A stretch of DNA of 64,000 bases from JBGAJN01 sp044224905. GTDB lineage: Bacteria; Verrucomicrobiota; Verrucomicrobiia; Limisphaerales; JBGAJN01. This document shows positions 15,468-24,708 of this stretch, in pieces. The translations under genes were made by a program, and so were the position numbers. Each line of letters starts with the position of its first letter. The first letter of the stretch is position 1. The notes below the pieces were generated by a model. It was given only the letters and a program-made list of their open reading frames with translations. It was not told the DNA's origin and did not search any database. The stretch is from NCBI GenBank assembly GCA_044224905.1, contig JBGAJN010000004.1, forward strand, positions 774,621 to 838,620, written 5' to 3'.

Positions 15468-16514
15468 TCACGGCTTCAGCGCCGTCATCGCGCCGCGATC
15501 CGCCGCCGTCGTGAAGAAGTTGAACTCGCGGAAGCCCGCGGCACTCAGCATCGTCTCATACTCGGTCGTGGAATAACATTTCCCCTGCGTCGAGTGCATC
15601 AGCAGCGCGGAATACTCCGCCACCGGCAACGGCCCGGTCTTGTCCGCGTTGATGAATGCATCGTGGATGATCAGCATCCCGCCCGAAGGTAATGCCTTGA
15701 AAGAATTCACCACCAGCGTGTGCGCGTCGGCAAAACCCCAATCGTGCAGCACGTTCGAATACAGATGCACATCACAGCCGCCGGGCAAAGTTCCCTTGAA
15801 CATGTCTCCCGCCACAACGTCCACGCGCTCGGCGAAGCCGCGCTCGGAGATTAATTTCGCCGCGATGCGATCGACAGGCTTCTGATCAAAGACCGTCGCG
15901 CGAAGTTGCGCATGATGGGCCACCAACGAGCACGCGTAGATGCCCGAGCCACCGCCGATATCGAGCAAATGCTTACGACCGCGCAGATCGACACGCGTCG
16001 CCAACGCACGACCGAGATACAGCCCGCGACAATCCATCGCCGCGGTGAAGGAATTAGCGAATGCCTCGGTCTCCATCGCCTTGTGCCAATCGAGGGCGTC
16101 CTTTTGGCTGCCCCAGTTGGCGGGTTTGTCGGTTTTCAGGACCGTGAGAAAATCCTTCGTGACCGGACGATCCTTCAGCGACGCGTAATACGGCGCGAGA
16201 TTCCACGGCGAATCCTTCGTCAGATGTTCTCGCGCGAGATCGGTCACGTGAAACACGCCGTTTCGCGATTCGATGAATCGATTCGCCGTGAACAAAGTGA
16301 GCATCACGTCGGTCGGCCGATCCGTGGTACCGAACGCGCGACAGATCGCAGCTTTGTCAGAAGGGTTCGCCGCCAGCCACGTGAAGAAATCCAGATGGAC
16401 AATCGCCGCGGTCAACAGGTCGACGCCATACAAGCCATCGCGATAGCGATAGACTTCGAGCGGATCAGTTTTGGGCGCGCGAGTGAGATCGATTGCTGGC
16501 ATGCCGCGGAGCAT
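15468..16514 (-). CDS. O-methyltransferase-like protein with dimerisation domain
   Basis: 348 residues from ATG 16514; ATG 16502 (MPAIDLTRAPKTD) is an equally good start. An N-terminal winged-helix dimerisation part (LLTAAIVHLDFFTWLAANPS, RFIESRNGVFHVTDLA) precedes a Rossmann domain: motif I LLDIGGGSGIYACSLV at about 175-190, acidic VFDQKP, and NVLHDWGFADAH with the likely catalytic His-Asp pair. It is a distant relative of 8667-9692. The acceptor is unknown. It lies 31 bases upstream of nothing on its strand but 31 bases downstream of the TPR-peroxiredoxin gene stop, so read-through from that gene is not required; the start is close behind (stop of TPR gene at 16546). Confidence 0.87.
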   Translation of the reverse strand: MLRGMPAIDLTRAPKTDPLEVYRYRDGLYGVDLLTAAIVHLDFFTWLAANPSDKAAICRAFGTTDRPTDVMLTLFTANRFIESRNGVFHVTDLAREHLTKDSPWNLAPYYASLKDRPVTKDFLTVLKTDKPANWGSQKDALDWHKAMETEAFANSFTAAMDCRGLYLGRALATRVDLRGRKHLLDIGGGSGIYACSLVAHHAQLRATVFDQKPVDRIAAKLISERGFAERVDVVAGDMFKGTLPGGCDVHLYSNVLHDWGFADAHTLVVNSFKALPSGGMLIIHDAFINADKTGPLPVAEYSALLMHSTQGKCYSTTEYETMLSAAGFREFNFFTTAADRGAMTALKP

Positions 16515-16545
16515 GAACAAGTCGCCGCCGCCGCGGAAACAAAAT

Positions 16546-18921
16546 CTAGCGCTTCGCGTGCGCCGGATTCGGCGACGAAGCCGTCGGCGGAATATTCAGG
16601 AGCCGCTGCGCCTCAGCGAGCAGGAACTTCGTATCCGTGAACGGCTCGTACGCGATGTCGAGCCAGCGAATCATTCCATCGCCATCGATCAAATAAGTTC
16701 CGTGCAACGCGATCTGCTCAAAATCATCGAAGGCGCGATACGCCTTGAAGGCTTTCAATTTGTCATCGGACAGCAAGGGAAACGGGAAGAATCCCGGGGG
16801 CTGGCTTTTCTCCAACGTGGTTTTCAAGCCCGCGACCGAATCCGTGGCGATCGCGACGAGCGAGATGCCGGCCTTGGCAAAATCTTTCGTGACCGGCGCG
16901 AATGCGTTTAACTGCTGAATGCAATGAATGCAGCCGTGCCCCAGATAAAAGATCACTAGCACGGGCTGCCCGCGGAATTGCGCGAGTGACGTCGGCTTGC
17001 CATCGAGGCCGGGAAGCGTCCAATCCGGCGCGGCTGTCGGATGCCAGCGAAACGGTCCGAGCGAATCTAGTTTCGGGCGACGTCCCACATCGGTCCGCTT
17101 CGGCATGGGAAGTTTCCAATCCGCAGGCAAGCCGAGCTCGGGCGCGATGCGACTGAGGCGCGCGAACATCGGCGCGTCGAGATCAGCTGACGCGGAGCAT
17201 TCGCGCAACTTGGTGAAATTCGTTTTCGCCTCGTCCGTCTTTCCGCAGCGGTAGAGGACTTCCACAAAGTTCGCGATGATCTGAACTTCGTTCGTCGCCG
17301 TCTTCGCGGCGTCGCGCGCGAGTTGCTCGGCCTTCTTCAGATCGCCCAAGCGCAACTGAATCTGCGACTGGCGTTCTTTGAAGATGTCGGTGGCGAGATC
17401 GAACTGTTTCCGCGCGTCGTTGGTTTGACCGTTGGCGAGCGAAAGCCAGCCGCGCAACTCAGCGAGCGCTGTGTCGGTCGCTTTCGCCGGCGGCCCCTTG
17501 CGTGGGCCAGCTTTGCTTTTGGGATCGCCACCCTTGGGCGCGGAATCGCCTTCCTTGTCGTAGGATTCTTTCGTCGAGTCGACCTTCGCCTCGTCGGTCT
17601 TGGTTGATTCCTTTTTCGCGCCGCCGGATTTGGCAGCGTTCGATTTGGCAGCGTTCGTCCTGTTGGTCGATTTGGCCTCGTTCTTGGCAATGGCTTCGAG
17701 CGCGGCGATCTGCTTCTTCCCCTGCTCCACGTCGCCCGTGTTGAAATAGGCGATGCCCAACGAGCGCAAGCGACGAATCTCATCAGGATTGCCGGGCGCG
17801 GGCTCGAGGTACATCGTCTGACTAAGCGCAATCAAATCCTTCCACAACTCGTAACGCGTCAGCACTTCGATCAAACGCTGGCGACCATAGCTTCCGCTCG
17901 CGCTGCGTTTGTCGAGCGTGTTGAATTTCGGATGCCGCGGGAGTTCGATCATGTTCTTCGCCAGTTCGACGGCGTCGTGCACGCGACCGATCAGGCTGAG
18001 ATCGCGGATGAGCCACTCGTCGTTGTGCGCGTAATTGTGAATCTGGTCGGGCAGCACCAGATTCTTGATCATGTAAGCGTGATCGGTGCGCGCCGCCGCT
18101 TCCTGCTGCCACGCCGCATCGTCGTAGCGCTTCAGTTTCGAAAACGTATGCCCCGGCATGTGCCACATGTGAGCGATGCCCGGCGCGGCTTGGCCACATC
18201 GCGCCGCCGCCCCCAGCGCGCGCTGGTCCTTCTCACTGTTCCACAAATGAATCCGGTAATGATTCGCCGGATGCATCGGCTCAACAGCGAAAATTTGATC
18301 GAGCAGCGAATCGACAGCCTGATGGCTGGTGATGGGTAGTTCCTTGTTGTATTCCCAAATGAAACACGCAAGAAACGCTTTCGCTTCGAGGTCTTTCGGG
18401 TGTTCCTGCACAATGTTCTCCAAGCTCCGGATGAAATCGCGCTGCCGCTTGGCCTTGTTCCCTTTATCAGCCGTGTAAAAAGCGGAAAGCCCGTCGATCC
18501 ACAATTGCTCCCGTTTGCTGGCGGTGAATTCCTTCGCGACCGCCTGCTTGATGAACTCCTTGGCGCGCTTCTCGTTGTTCACATTGGCCATCGCCATGCC
18601 CCAGTAAGCCATCGCGCAATTCGTATCGAGCGCGAGCACCTGCCGAAAGGAGCGCTCCGCTTCGAAATACCAGAAGCCGTGAAGTTGACCGACGCCTTGG
18701 TTGAAAAACTTCTGCGCGAGCGGCTTCTTGGTGGAGATCGGGAAATCGACTTTGCCGGTGCCTTCCATCAAATACGCAGCCTGACGCGGGCCTTCGTTGA
18801 AAGCGTCCCCGTGCGACGAGTGCCCCGGTAGCAACCCCTCTTCGTCCGCGCGAACGAAAGGAGCAACAAACAACGCGGCTCCCGCAAGGGCAACAACCAG
18901 GCGAATCAGTCGAGGTTTCAT
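16546..18921 (-). CDS. Exported TPR protein with C-terminal AhpC/TSA thioredoxin-fold domain
   Basis: 791 residues from ATG 18921, chosen because MKPRLIRLVVALAGAALFVAPFVRADEEG is a clear signal peptide. Residues 50-460 are helical TPR-like repeats (FNQGVGQLHGFWYFEAERSF, MAYWGMAMANV, HMWHMPGHTFSKL). A charged low-complexity linker of Lys, Ala, Ser and Thr follows at about 465-540, then further TPRs. The last 170 residues are a peroxiredoxin/TlpA-like domain: WTLPGLDGKPTSLAQFRGQP, VLVIFYLGHGCIHCIQQL with a Cys-Ile-His-Cys site, and a strand/helix ending YRAFDDFEQIALHGTYLID. It probably acts in the periplasm in thiol-disulfide chemistry or peroxide defence using the TPRs to bind a partner. The fusion is typical of planctomycete/verrucomicrobial proteins. 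Confidence 0.88.
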   Translation of the reverse strand: MKPRLIRLVVALAGAALFVAPFVRADEEGLLPGHSSHGDAFNEGPRQAAYLMEGTGKVDFPISTKKPLAQKFFNQGVGQLHGFWYFEAERSFRQVLALDTNCAMAYWGMAMANVNNEKRAKEFIKQAVAKEFTASKREQLWIDGLSAFYTADKGNKAKRQRDFIRSLENIVQEHPKDLEAKAFLACFIWEYNKELPITSHQAVDSLLDQIFAVEPMHPANHYRIHLWNSEKDQRALGAAARCGQAAPGIAHMWHMPGHTFSKLKRYDDAAWQQEAAARTDHAYMIKNLVLPDQIHNYAHNDEWLIRDLSLIGRVHDAVELAKNMIELPRHPKFNTLDKRSASGSYGRQRLIEVLTRYELWKDLIALSQTMYLEPAPGNPDEIRRLRSLGIAYFNTGDVEQGKKQIAALEAIAKNEAKSTNRTNAAKSNAAKSGGAKKESTKTDEAKVDSTKESYDKEGDSAPKGGDPKSKAGPRKGPPAKATDTALAELRGWLSLANGQTNDARKQFDLATDIFKERQSQIQLRLGDLKKAEQLARDAAKTATNEVQIIANFVEVLYRCGKTDEAKTNFTKLRECSASADLDAPMFARLSRIAPELGLPADWKLPMPKRTDVGRRPKLDSLGPFRWHPTAAPDWTLPGLDGKPTSLAQFRGQPVLVIFYLGHGCIHCIQQLNAFAPVTKDFAKAGISLVAIATDSVAGLKTTLEKSQPPGFFPFPLLSDDKLKAFKAYRAFDDFEQIALHGTYLIDGDGMIRWLDIAYEPFTDTKFLLAEAQRLLNIPPTASSPNPAHAKR

Positions 18922-19115
18922 AATTATGGCAATACGGCTCAGGGATTGACGCCTGAGAGTGACCGCGGATTCGCCCGTGCGCAAGAAAGTTGCCTTACGA
19001 ACATGTCGATCATTCTGCGTAACCGCCCCGACACCGAAGTGCCGTTCCCTTGCCCAACGACCAAGATTAAAAAAATCGCGTGCCATCACCGCCTGTTCGC
19101 ATATCTTCACCGCCG
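18922..19115. other. Divergent intergenic region
   Basis: 194 bases separate the divergent TPR-peroxiredoxin and oligoendopeptidase genes. It must hold both promoters, but I see no convincing -35/-10 pair and no hairpin. Confidence 0.35.
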
Positions 19116-20846
19116 ATGAACTTGCTGCCGTTCGGAAAATTGCCCGCCCATAGCCCGCGCCACTTCGTGCCCGCCGAGATTGATCTCGGCGATTGGAAGC
19201 AGATCGAGCCATTGTTCGACGCGCTGGTTAAACGCGCTCCCGAATGCAAAACGATCGAAGAATTCGAACGCTGGATTCTTGACGGTGGCGAGCTCAGCGC
19301 CGCGCTCGACGAAGAATCTTCCCGCCGCTACATCGCGATGACCTGTCACACGGACAACGCCGAGGCGGAGAAGTCGTATCTGCAATTTGTCGAAAACATC
19401 GACCCGCAAACCAAGCCGCTGCAGTTCAAGCTCGCGGAGATTTACCTCGCGCATCCGCTGCGCAAGCAATTGCCCGTGGAACGCTACCGCGTCTTCGATC
19501 GCGACACGGCGCTCCGCGTCGAACTCTACCGTCCCGAAAACGTCTCGCTCGAAACCGAGGAGGCGAAGCTCGGCCAACAGTATCAAAAGCTCAGCGGCTC
19601 GCTCACCGTCCAGTTTCGCGGCGAGGAAAAAACGCTCGTGCAGATGGGGCGCTACCTCGAGGAGACGGATCGCACCTTGCGACAGGAGGCGTGGGAACTC
19701 GTGGCGAACCGTCGCCTGCAGGAGGCGGACAAGTTCGAGGAATTCTTTGAAGGCTTGCTGAACTTGCGCGAGCAAATCGCCAAGAACGCGGGTTTCCCGA
19801 ACTATCTCACCTACGCGTTCCGCGCACGCGGGCGCTTCGATTACACGCCGCAGGACTGCGAAGCGTTTCACGACGCCATCGAATCAGAAATCATGCCGGT
19901 GCTGCGCGAATTGCAGGCGGAGCGCCGCCGCGAATTGAGTTTGGAGAAACTTCGCCCGTGGGATCTCGCCGTCGACACGCTCAATCGCGCGCCGCTGCGA
20001 CCGTTCGACCAGGTCGAGACGATGATCGAGAAGACGCAGCAGATTTTCGACAAGCTCGATGGCGGCCTCGCCGGCGGCTTCAAAACGATGCGTGACCTGA
20101 AGCTGCTCGACCTCGCCAACCGCAAAGGCAAAGCGCCCGGCGGCTATCAATCGACGCTCGCCGAGTCGCGTCTGCCGTTCATCTTTATGAACGCGGTCGG
20201 CCAACAGCGTGACATCGAAACGATGCTGCACGAAGCCGGTCATGCGTTCCACGCGCTCGCAACGCGCGAGGAGGATTTGTATCACTACCGCAGCGCGCCC
20301 ATTGAGTTCTGCGAGGTCGCCTCGATGAGCATGGAATTGCTCGGCAATGAATTCATCGAGAGCTTCTACGCCGCGCCCGAGGCGAAACGCGCCCGTCGCG
20401 ATCACCTCGAAGGCATTGTGGAAATCTTCCCGTGGATCGCCACGGTCGACGCGTTCCAGCACTGGATCTATTCGCACCCCGGTCACACGCGCGCCGAACG
20501 GAAGGCCGCGTGGCTCGCGCTCATGGACCGCTTCGGCGGGGACGTGGATTGGAGCGGCTATGAAGCCGCCCGCGCGAATCTCTGGCATCGCCAGCTCCAC
20601 ATTTTCCTCTATCCATTCTACTACGTGGAATACGGCATCGCCCAGCTAGGCGCGTTGCAGGTGTGGGCCAATTCCCACGTGAACCGCGCCAATGCCCTAC
20701 GCGATTATCAGCGCGCGCTGGCTCTCGGCGGTTCGCGTCCGTTGCCGGAACTCTTCGCCGCCGCCGGCTGCAAGTTCCAATTCGACCGCCAAACCGTCCG
20801 TCCGCTCGTGAAGCTCGTGCAGACGGAACTGGGCAAGTTGAACTGA
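19116..20846 (+). CDS. M3 family oligoendopeptidase (PepF-like)
   Basis: 576 residues from ATG 19116. The gluzincin zinc site is intact: HEAGH (His372, Glu373, His376), and a downstream Glu in APIEFCEVASMSMELL supplies the third ligand. Length and the helical layout match bacterial M3 oligoendopeptidases (about 560-600 residues), which cut short peptides in the cytosol; there is no signal peptide. The ending FYYVEYGIAQLGALQVWANS is the standard C-terminal helix of the fold. It stands alone with a rhomboid gene 120 bases downstream on the same strand. Substrate preference cannot be read. No Shine-Dalgarno precedes the ATG (CTTCACCGCCG). Confidence 0.93.
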   Translation: MNLLPFGKLPAHSPRHFVPAEIDLGDWKQIEPLFDALVKRAPECKTIEEFERWILDGGELSAALDEESSRRYIAMTCHTDNAEAEKSYLQFVENIDPQTKPLQFKLAEIYLAHPLRKQLPVERYRVFDRDTALRVELYRPENVSLETEEAKLGQQYQKLSGSLTVQFRGEEKTLVQMGRYLEETDRTLRQEAWELVANRRLQEADKFEEFFEGLLNLREQIAKNAGFPNYLTYAFRARGRFDYTPQDCEAFHDAIESEIMPVLRELQAERRRELSLEKLRPWDLAVDTLNRAPLRPFDQVETMIEKTQQIFDKLDGGLAGGFKTMRDLKLLDLANRKGKAPGGYQSTLAESRLPFIFMNAVGQQRDIETMLHEAGHAFHALATREEDLYHYRSAPIEFCEVASMSMELLGNEFIESFYAAPEAKRARRDHLEGIVEIFPWIATVDAFQHWIYSHPGHTRAERKAAWLALMDRFGGDVDWSGYEAARANLWHRQLHIFLYPFYYVEYGIAQLGALQVWANSHVNRANALRDYQRALALGGSRPLPELFAAAGCKFQFDRQTVRPLVKLVQTELGKLN

Positions 20847-20966
20847 CGCGCCAGAGAGCGGTCTAAGGCGCAGGTCCGAAAAATGCGAATCGCCTTCGTG
20901 TTTGTCCGCACGAATGACGAAAAACCGCATTGAAATTTAGCCCCTTAGCGGCTACCGTCCCCAACC

Positions 20967-21863
20967 ATGCTCGACGACCGACCATACATGCGCTCCCCTT
21001 ACCGCGCGGCATGGCCCGTGGCGATGATCGTGGTCGTCGTCAATGCTATCGTCTACGGCGCGCAGCTGATCACGGACATCGCCTACCGCGGCGGTCAAAA
21101 TCCCTTCGATTTCTATCTCCGGCTCCAACCGTCGCAACTGCTTCACGGCTGGGTGTGGCAATTGTTCACGTTCCAATTCCTCCACGGCGGCGTGCTGCAC
21201 CTGCTCCTGAATTGCTGGATGCTCTACATGTTCGGGCGCACGGTCGAAGACGCTCTGGGCAAACGACGTTTCCTGGAGATCTATTTCGGCAGCGGTGTCG
21301 CGGGCGGGTTGCTCCATTGCGCACTGAGTTGGATTTTTCCGACCTTCTTCCACAACGTCCCCGTGGTCGGCGCGTCCGCCGGCGTGTTCGGTTTGATGGC
21401 GGCGTTTGCGGTCATGAATTGGGAACAACCCATCACCGCCTTGGTTGCATTTATATTGCCCATTACGATGCGCGCCAAATATCTCGTGCTGGTCATGGCG
21501 ATTATCGCCGTGCTTGGCATGCTTGATCGCACCAGCGGCATTGCCCACGCGGCGCACCTCGGCGGACTCCTCGCCGGGTTGATCTACGTGAGGTATCTCG
21601 TGTCGAACCACAGCCTTTTCTCGTGGGAACGTTTCCGCCGATCGGAACCCAAGCGGGAGTTGGTGAAAATTCCCGCAAGCCAGCAACCGCTCTGGCAACG
21701 CGCCAAAAAGAGCGCGACGGGCGAGGAGCTTCCGCCGGAAGAATTCATCAGCAAGGAAGTCGATCCGATTCTCGACAAAATTTCCGCCCACGGCATCCAG
21801 AGCCTCAGCGAACGCGAACGCAAGATCCTCGAAGCAGCGCGCGCAAAGATGGCGCGGAAGTGA
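20967..21863 (+). CDS. Rhomboid family intramembrane serine protease
   Basis: 298 residues with about six membrane segments in the first 215. The catalytic dyad is visible: Ser137 in GASAGVFGL and His197 in HAAHLGGLLAGL, with the stabilising His/Asn region WQLFTFQFLHGG and LLNCWMLYMFG in the earlier helices. The C-terminal 80 residues are soluble and charged (RRSEPKRELVKIP, LSERERKILEAARAKM) and resemble the DUF6576 tail often attached to bacterial rhomboids. It cleaves transmembrane segments of other proteins; the substrates are unknown. It lies between the M3 peptidase and purB on the same strand but with gaps over 110 bases, so it may have its own promoter. Confidence 0.92.
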   Translation: MLDDRPYMRSPYRAAWPVAMIVVVVNAIVYGAQLITDIAYRGGQNPFDFYLRLQPSQLLHGWVWQLFTFQFLHGGVLHLLLNCWMLYMFGRTVEDALGKRRFLEIYFGSGVAGGLLHCALSWIFPTFFHNVPVVGASAGVFGLMAAFAVMNWEQPITALVAFILPITMRAKYLVLVMAIIAVLGMLDRTSGIAHAAHLGGLLAGLIYVRYLVSNHSLFSWERFRRSEPKRELVKIPASQQPLWQRAKKSATGEELPPEEFISKEVDPILDKISAHGIQSLSERERKILEAARAKMARK

Positions 21864-21978
21864 CGCGTAAGTAGTAATTCGTAAAACGTGATCCGGACTT
21901 TCGGATTTCCGCTTCCTCGTTACGTAGTCTCCCTTCGCCATTGTCACCCGCCGTCGCGATCCCTACATTTCGCCCCGC
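21864..21978. other. Intergenic region with a small hairpin
   Basis: ATCCG at 21891-21895 and CGGAT at 21902-21906 form a 5-base stem with a 6-base loop, followed by TTCC; a weak terminator candidate for the rhomboid gene. The run GTAAGTAGTAATTCGTAA just before it resembles TAATTCGTA-type dispersed intergenic repeats seen in this phylum; not confirmed. Confidence 0.3.
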
Positions 21979-23313
21979 ATGATTACTCGTTATTCGCGCC
22001 CCGAGATGCGCGCCATTTGGACCGATGAAAATAAACTGAAGCTTTGGCTGCAAATTGAACTCCTCGCCAGCGAGGCGCTCGTCAAGGAAGGCATCGTGCC
22101 CGCCCGTGACTTCGCCAAGATCAAAGCCGGATGCGACGCGTGGTTCGCCGACCTGCCCGGACTCGTCGCCCGTCAGAAGGAGTTGGAGAAAGTTCTCAAC
22201 CACGACGTGATCGGCTTTACCACCGCCGTCGCCGAGAAGATCAACGACAGCGCGAGCCGCTGGTTCCACTTCGGCCTCACGAGCAGCGACGTCGGCGACA
22301 CCTGCTACGCCGTCCAAATGATGCAGAGCGCGGATATTTTGATCGCCGACGTGAAGGTCGCACGCGCCGCGATCGCCAAGCGCGCACAGGAACACAAGTT
22401 CACGCCGTGCATTGGACGCAGCCACGGCATTCACGCCGAGCCAACGACATTCGGACTCAAGCTCGCATTGATGCACGACGAATTCGGTCGCGCGCTCGAA
22501 CGTCTCGAACGCGTTCGCCAAGTTGTCGCCGTCGGCAAAATTTCCGGCGCCGTCGGCACCAGCGCGCACCTCTCTCCGCGCGTCGAGGCGTTCGTCTGCA
22601 AAAAGCTCGGCATCCGCCCCGCACCCATCGCCACGCAGGTCGTGCAGCGCGACATCCACGCCGAGTTTCAAACCACTCTCGCCATCATCGGCGCGAGCAT
22701 CGAACGTTGGGCCGTGGAGTTCCGCCATCTGCAGCGCACGGAAGTTCTCGAAGCTGAAGAACCGTTCACCAAAGGCCAGAAAGGCAGCAGCGCCATGCCG
22801 CACAAGCGCAACCCCATCACGTGGGAACGTCTTACCGGCCTGGCCCGCGTGCTGCGCGGCAACGCCGTCGCCGCGCTCGAAAACGTCGCGCTCTGGCACG
22901 AACGCGACATCAGCCACAGCAGCGTCGAACGCATCATTTTCCCCGATTCGTGCACGCTGCTCGACTATATGTTCGGCCTGCTCACGCGCATGATGGACGG
23001 CGTGGTCGTTTATCCGGCGAACATGAAGAAGAACCTCGGTCTATCGCTCGGGATGTGGAATTCCCAAACTGTCCTGCTCGCGCTCATCCGCAAAGGCCTC
23101 ACGCGCGAAGCCGCCTACAAACTTGTTCAAGACAACGCGATGAAAACGTGGGAGGTCAAACACGCCGGCCGTGACGACGCCGACTTCCTCGAAGTGCTCA
23201 AAGCCGATCCCGAAGTGGCGAAGCATTTCAAGAAGGGTGAACTGGAGAAGCTCTGTTCGCTCGACTTCCATTTCAAGGAAGTGAACAACCGCTTTAAAAA
23301 GCTCGGCCTCTAA
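21979..23313 (+). CDS. purB: Adenylosuccinate lyase
   Basis: 444 residues. It catalyses two steps of purine synthesis: cleavage of SAICAR to AICAR and of adenylosuccinate to AMP, releasing fumarate. The superfamily signature SSAMPHKRNPITWERLTG contains the flexible catalytic Ser loop; earlier blocks HFGLTSSDVGDT and GRSHGIHAEPTTFGLKLA carry the catalytic His region. Length matches the bacterial type (about 430-460). The upstream rhomboid and downstream pectate lyase are unrelated, so purB is probably transcribed alone, as often found in this phylum where pur genes are scattered. No Shine-Dalgarno (CATTTCGCCCCGC before ATG). Very likely essential for growth without purines. Confidence 0.97.
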   Translation: MITRYSRPEMRAIWTDENKLKLWLQIELLASEALVKEGIVPARDFAKIKAGCDAWFADLPGLVARQKELEKVLNHDVIGFTTAVAEKINDSASRWFHFGLTSSDVGDTCYAVQMMQSADILIADVKVARAAIAKRAQEHKFTPCIGRSHGIHAEPTTFGLKLALMHDEFGRALERLERVRQVVAVGKISGAVGTSAHLSPRVEAFVCKKLGIRPAPIATQVVQRDIHAEFQTTLAIIGASIERWAVEFRHLQRTEVLEAEEPFTKGQKGSSAMPHKRNPITWERLTGLARVLRGNAVAALENVALWHERDISHSSVERIIFPDSCTLLDYMFGLLTRMMDGVVVYPANMKKNLGLSLGMWNSQTVLLALIRKGLTREAAYKLVQDNAMKTWEVKHAGRDDADFLEVLKADPEVAKHFKKGELEKLCSLDFHFKEVNNRFKKLGL

Positions 23314-23328
23314 GCCGTCACCTTGGGC

Positions 23329-23351
23329 CGACGCGAAATCTAAGCGCGTCG
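23329..23351 (+). terminator. Candidate hairpin after purB
   Basis: CGACGCG (23329-23335) and CGCGTCG (23345-23351) are perfectly complementary with a 9-base loop, 15 bases after the purB stop. No T-run follows, so this may be a factor-independent terminator only weakly, or a chance GC palindrome. Confidence 0.35.
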
Positions 23352-23430
23352 CTGACAACGTACAGGAATCTTGAGCGACCGCGTATTGTCGGCGATTGCG
23401 CCGGCGCGGGCGTCATGCTTCCATCGCGAA

Positions 23431-24618
23431 ATGAGCCACCACCTCACACTGCTCCTCGCTTTGTCATGCTTGTGCCTGTCCGCTCGTAGTTCAGACGCCA
23501 AGGACTCCAGCAAGAAGCCCAAGGCCGCGTCGCTGGAGCCGGGAGCGATCGACGTCTCGGGATTTCACGACAGCATCCATCACTGGCGAGAGATTCGCGA
23601 CGAGGGCCGGTACATCAAAGTGGAACCGAATCAGCCTTCGTATGCGCCCACCCAAGTGCGCGAGATCGCCACGAACATTCTCCTCTTCCAGCGCGAAAAC
23701 GGCGGCTGGCCCAAGGACTACGACATGACTGCGGTGCTCACCGAAGCGCAACGCGCGAAGGTGATCGAGACGCGTAGCAACAACGACACTTCGTTCGACA
23801 ACGGCAATCTACATTCGCAGGTCGCGTACCTCGCGCGCGCCTTCGCGATGCACGGCGAACCCGCGTGGCGCGACGCGTGCGTGCGCGGTTTCGATTTCAT
23901 TCTCTCCGCGCAATACGCCAACGGCGGCTTCCCGCAACGCTTCCCCAATCCGAAAGATTTTCACGCGCGCATCACGTTCAATGATTACGTGATGATCGGT
24001 TGTCTGCACGTGCTCAAGGACGCAGCCGATGGCGAACCACAGTTCGCGTGGCTCGATACGGATCGCCGCGACAAAGCCCGCGTTGCAGTCCGCCGCGGGA
24101 TCGAATGCATTTTGAAATGCCAGATTCGTGTGGAAGGCAAGTTGACCGGCTGGTGCCAGCAGCACGACGAGAAGACTTATGAAGCGCGGTCCGGTCGCAC
24201 GTTCGAACTCGCGTCGATCTGCCCCCAAGACACGACGGAGATCGTCCGCTTCCTGATGCGTGAAAAGAAACCCAGCGCGGAAATTCTCCGCGCGACCGAC
24301 GCCGCCGTGGCGTGGTTGAAGAAGGTACAACTCTCCGGCGTGCGCGTCGACAAGGCGAAAGCCCCGAAGGAAGAATTTCAACGGCACATTGCGGACTTCG
24401 ACAAGGTTGTGGTGAAAGACGCGTCGGCCCCGCCGCTGTGGGCGCGGCATTACGAGATCGGCACGGATCGACCGGTCTTCGCTGGTCGTAATGCCGTGAA
24501 GAAATACGCGCTCGCCGAAATCGAACGTGAACGACGCACGGGCACGCCGTGGTACGGCACGTGGCCGACGAAGTTGATCGACAAGGATTATCCCAAGTGG
24601 CGCGCGCAGGCGCAGTGA
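23431..24618 (+). CDS. pelA: Secreted pectate lyase, PL10 family
   Basis: 395 residues from ATG 23431, where MSHHLTLLLALSCLCLSARS is a signal peptide. Matching features of PelA/PL10 are: NGGWPKDYDM near residue 90, the repeated (alpha/alpha) toroid helices, DNDTSFDNGNLHSQVAYLA around 120-140, and the C-terminal FVFAGRNAV/YGTWPTKLID. PL10 enzymes cut polygalacturonate by beta-elimination with calcium; the catalytic Arg region lies in the middle segment. It is monocistronic, with no other pectin gene adjacent. Note that an esterase of pectin side chains lies at 43963. Subcellular site: outside the cytosol. Confidence 0.9.
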   Translation: MSHHLTLLLALSCLCLSARSSDAKDSSKKPKAASLEPGAIDVSGFHDSIHHWREIRDEGRYIKVEPNQPSYAPTQVREIATNILLFQRENGGWPKDYDMTAVLTEAQRAKVIETRSNNDTSFDNGNLHSQVAYLARAFAMHGEPAWRDACVRGFDFILSAQYANGGFPQRFPNPKDFHARITFNDYVMIGCLHVLKDAADGEPQFAWLDTDRRDKARVAVRRGIECILKCQIRVEGKLTGWCQQHDEKTYEARSGRTFELASICPQDTTEIVRFLMREKKPSAEILRATDAAVAWLKKVQLSGVRVDKAKAPKEEFQRHIADFDKVVVKDASAPPLWARHYEIGTDRPVFAGRNAVKKYALAEIERERRTGTPWYGTWPTKLIDKDYPKWRAQAQ

Positions 24619-24708
24619 GCAGTCTCGGGACTGAGCCGAATTAGATGTGATTCGAGCAATATCCGCGAAGCGCGGAAGTCTGACTCGGTGCGAGAGTAGC
24701 AGCGTCTG

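Noticed and set aside
24662..24676. TCCGCG-AAG-CGCGGA hairpin after the pectate lyase
   Set aside because: Six base pairs with a 3-base loop and no T-run; not strong enough to call a terminator.
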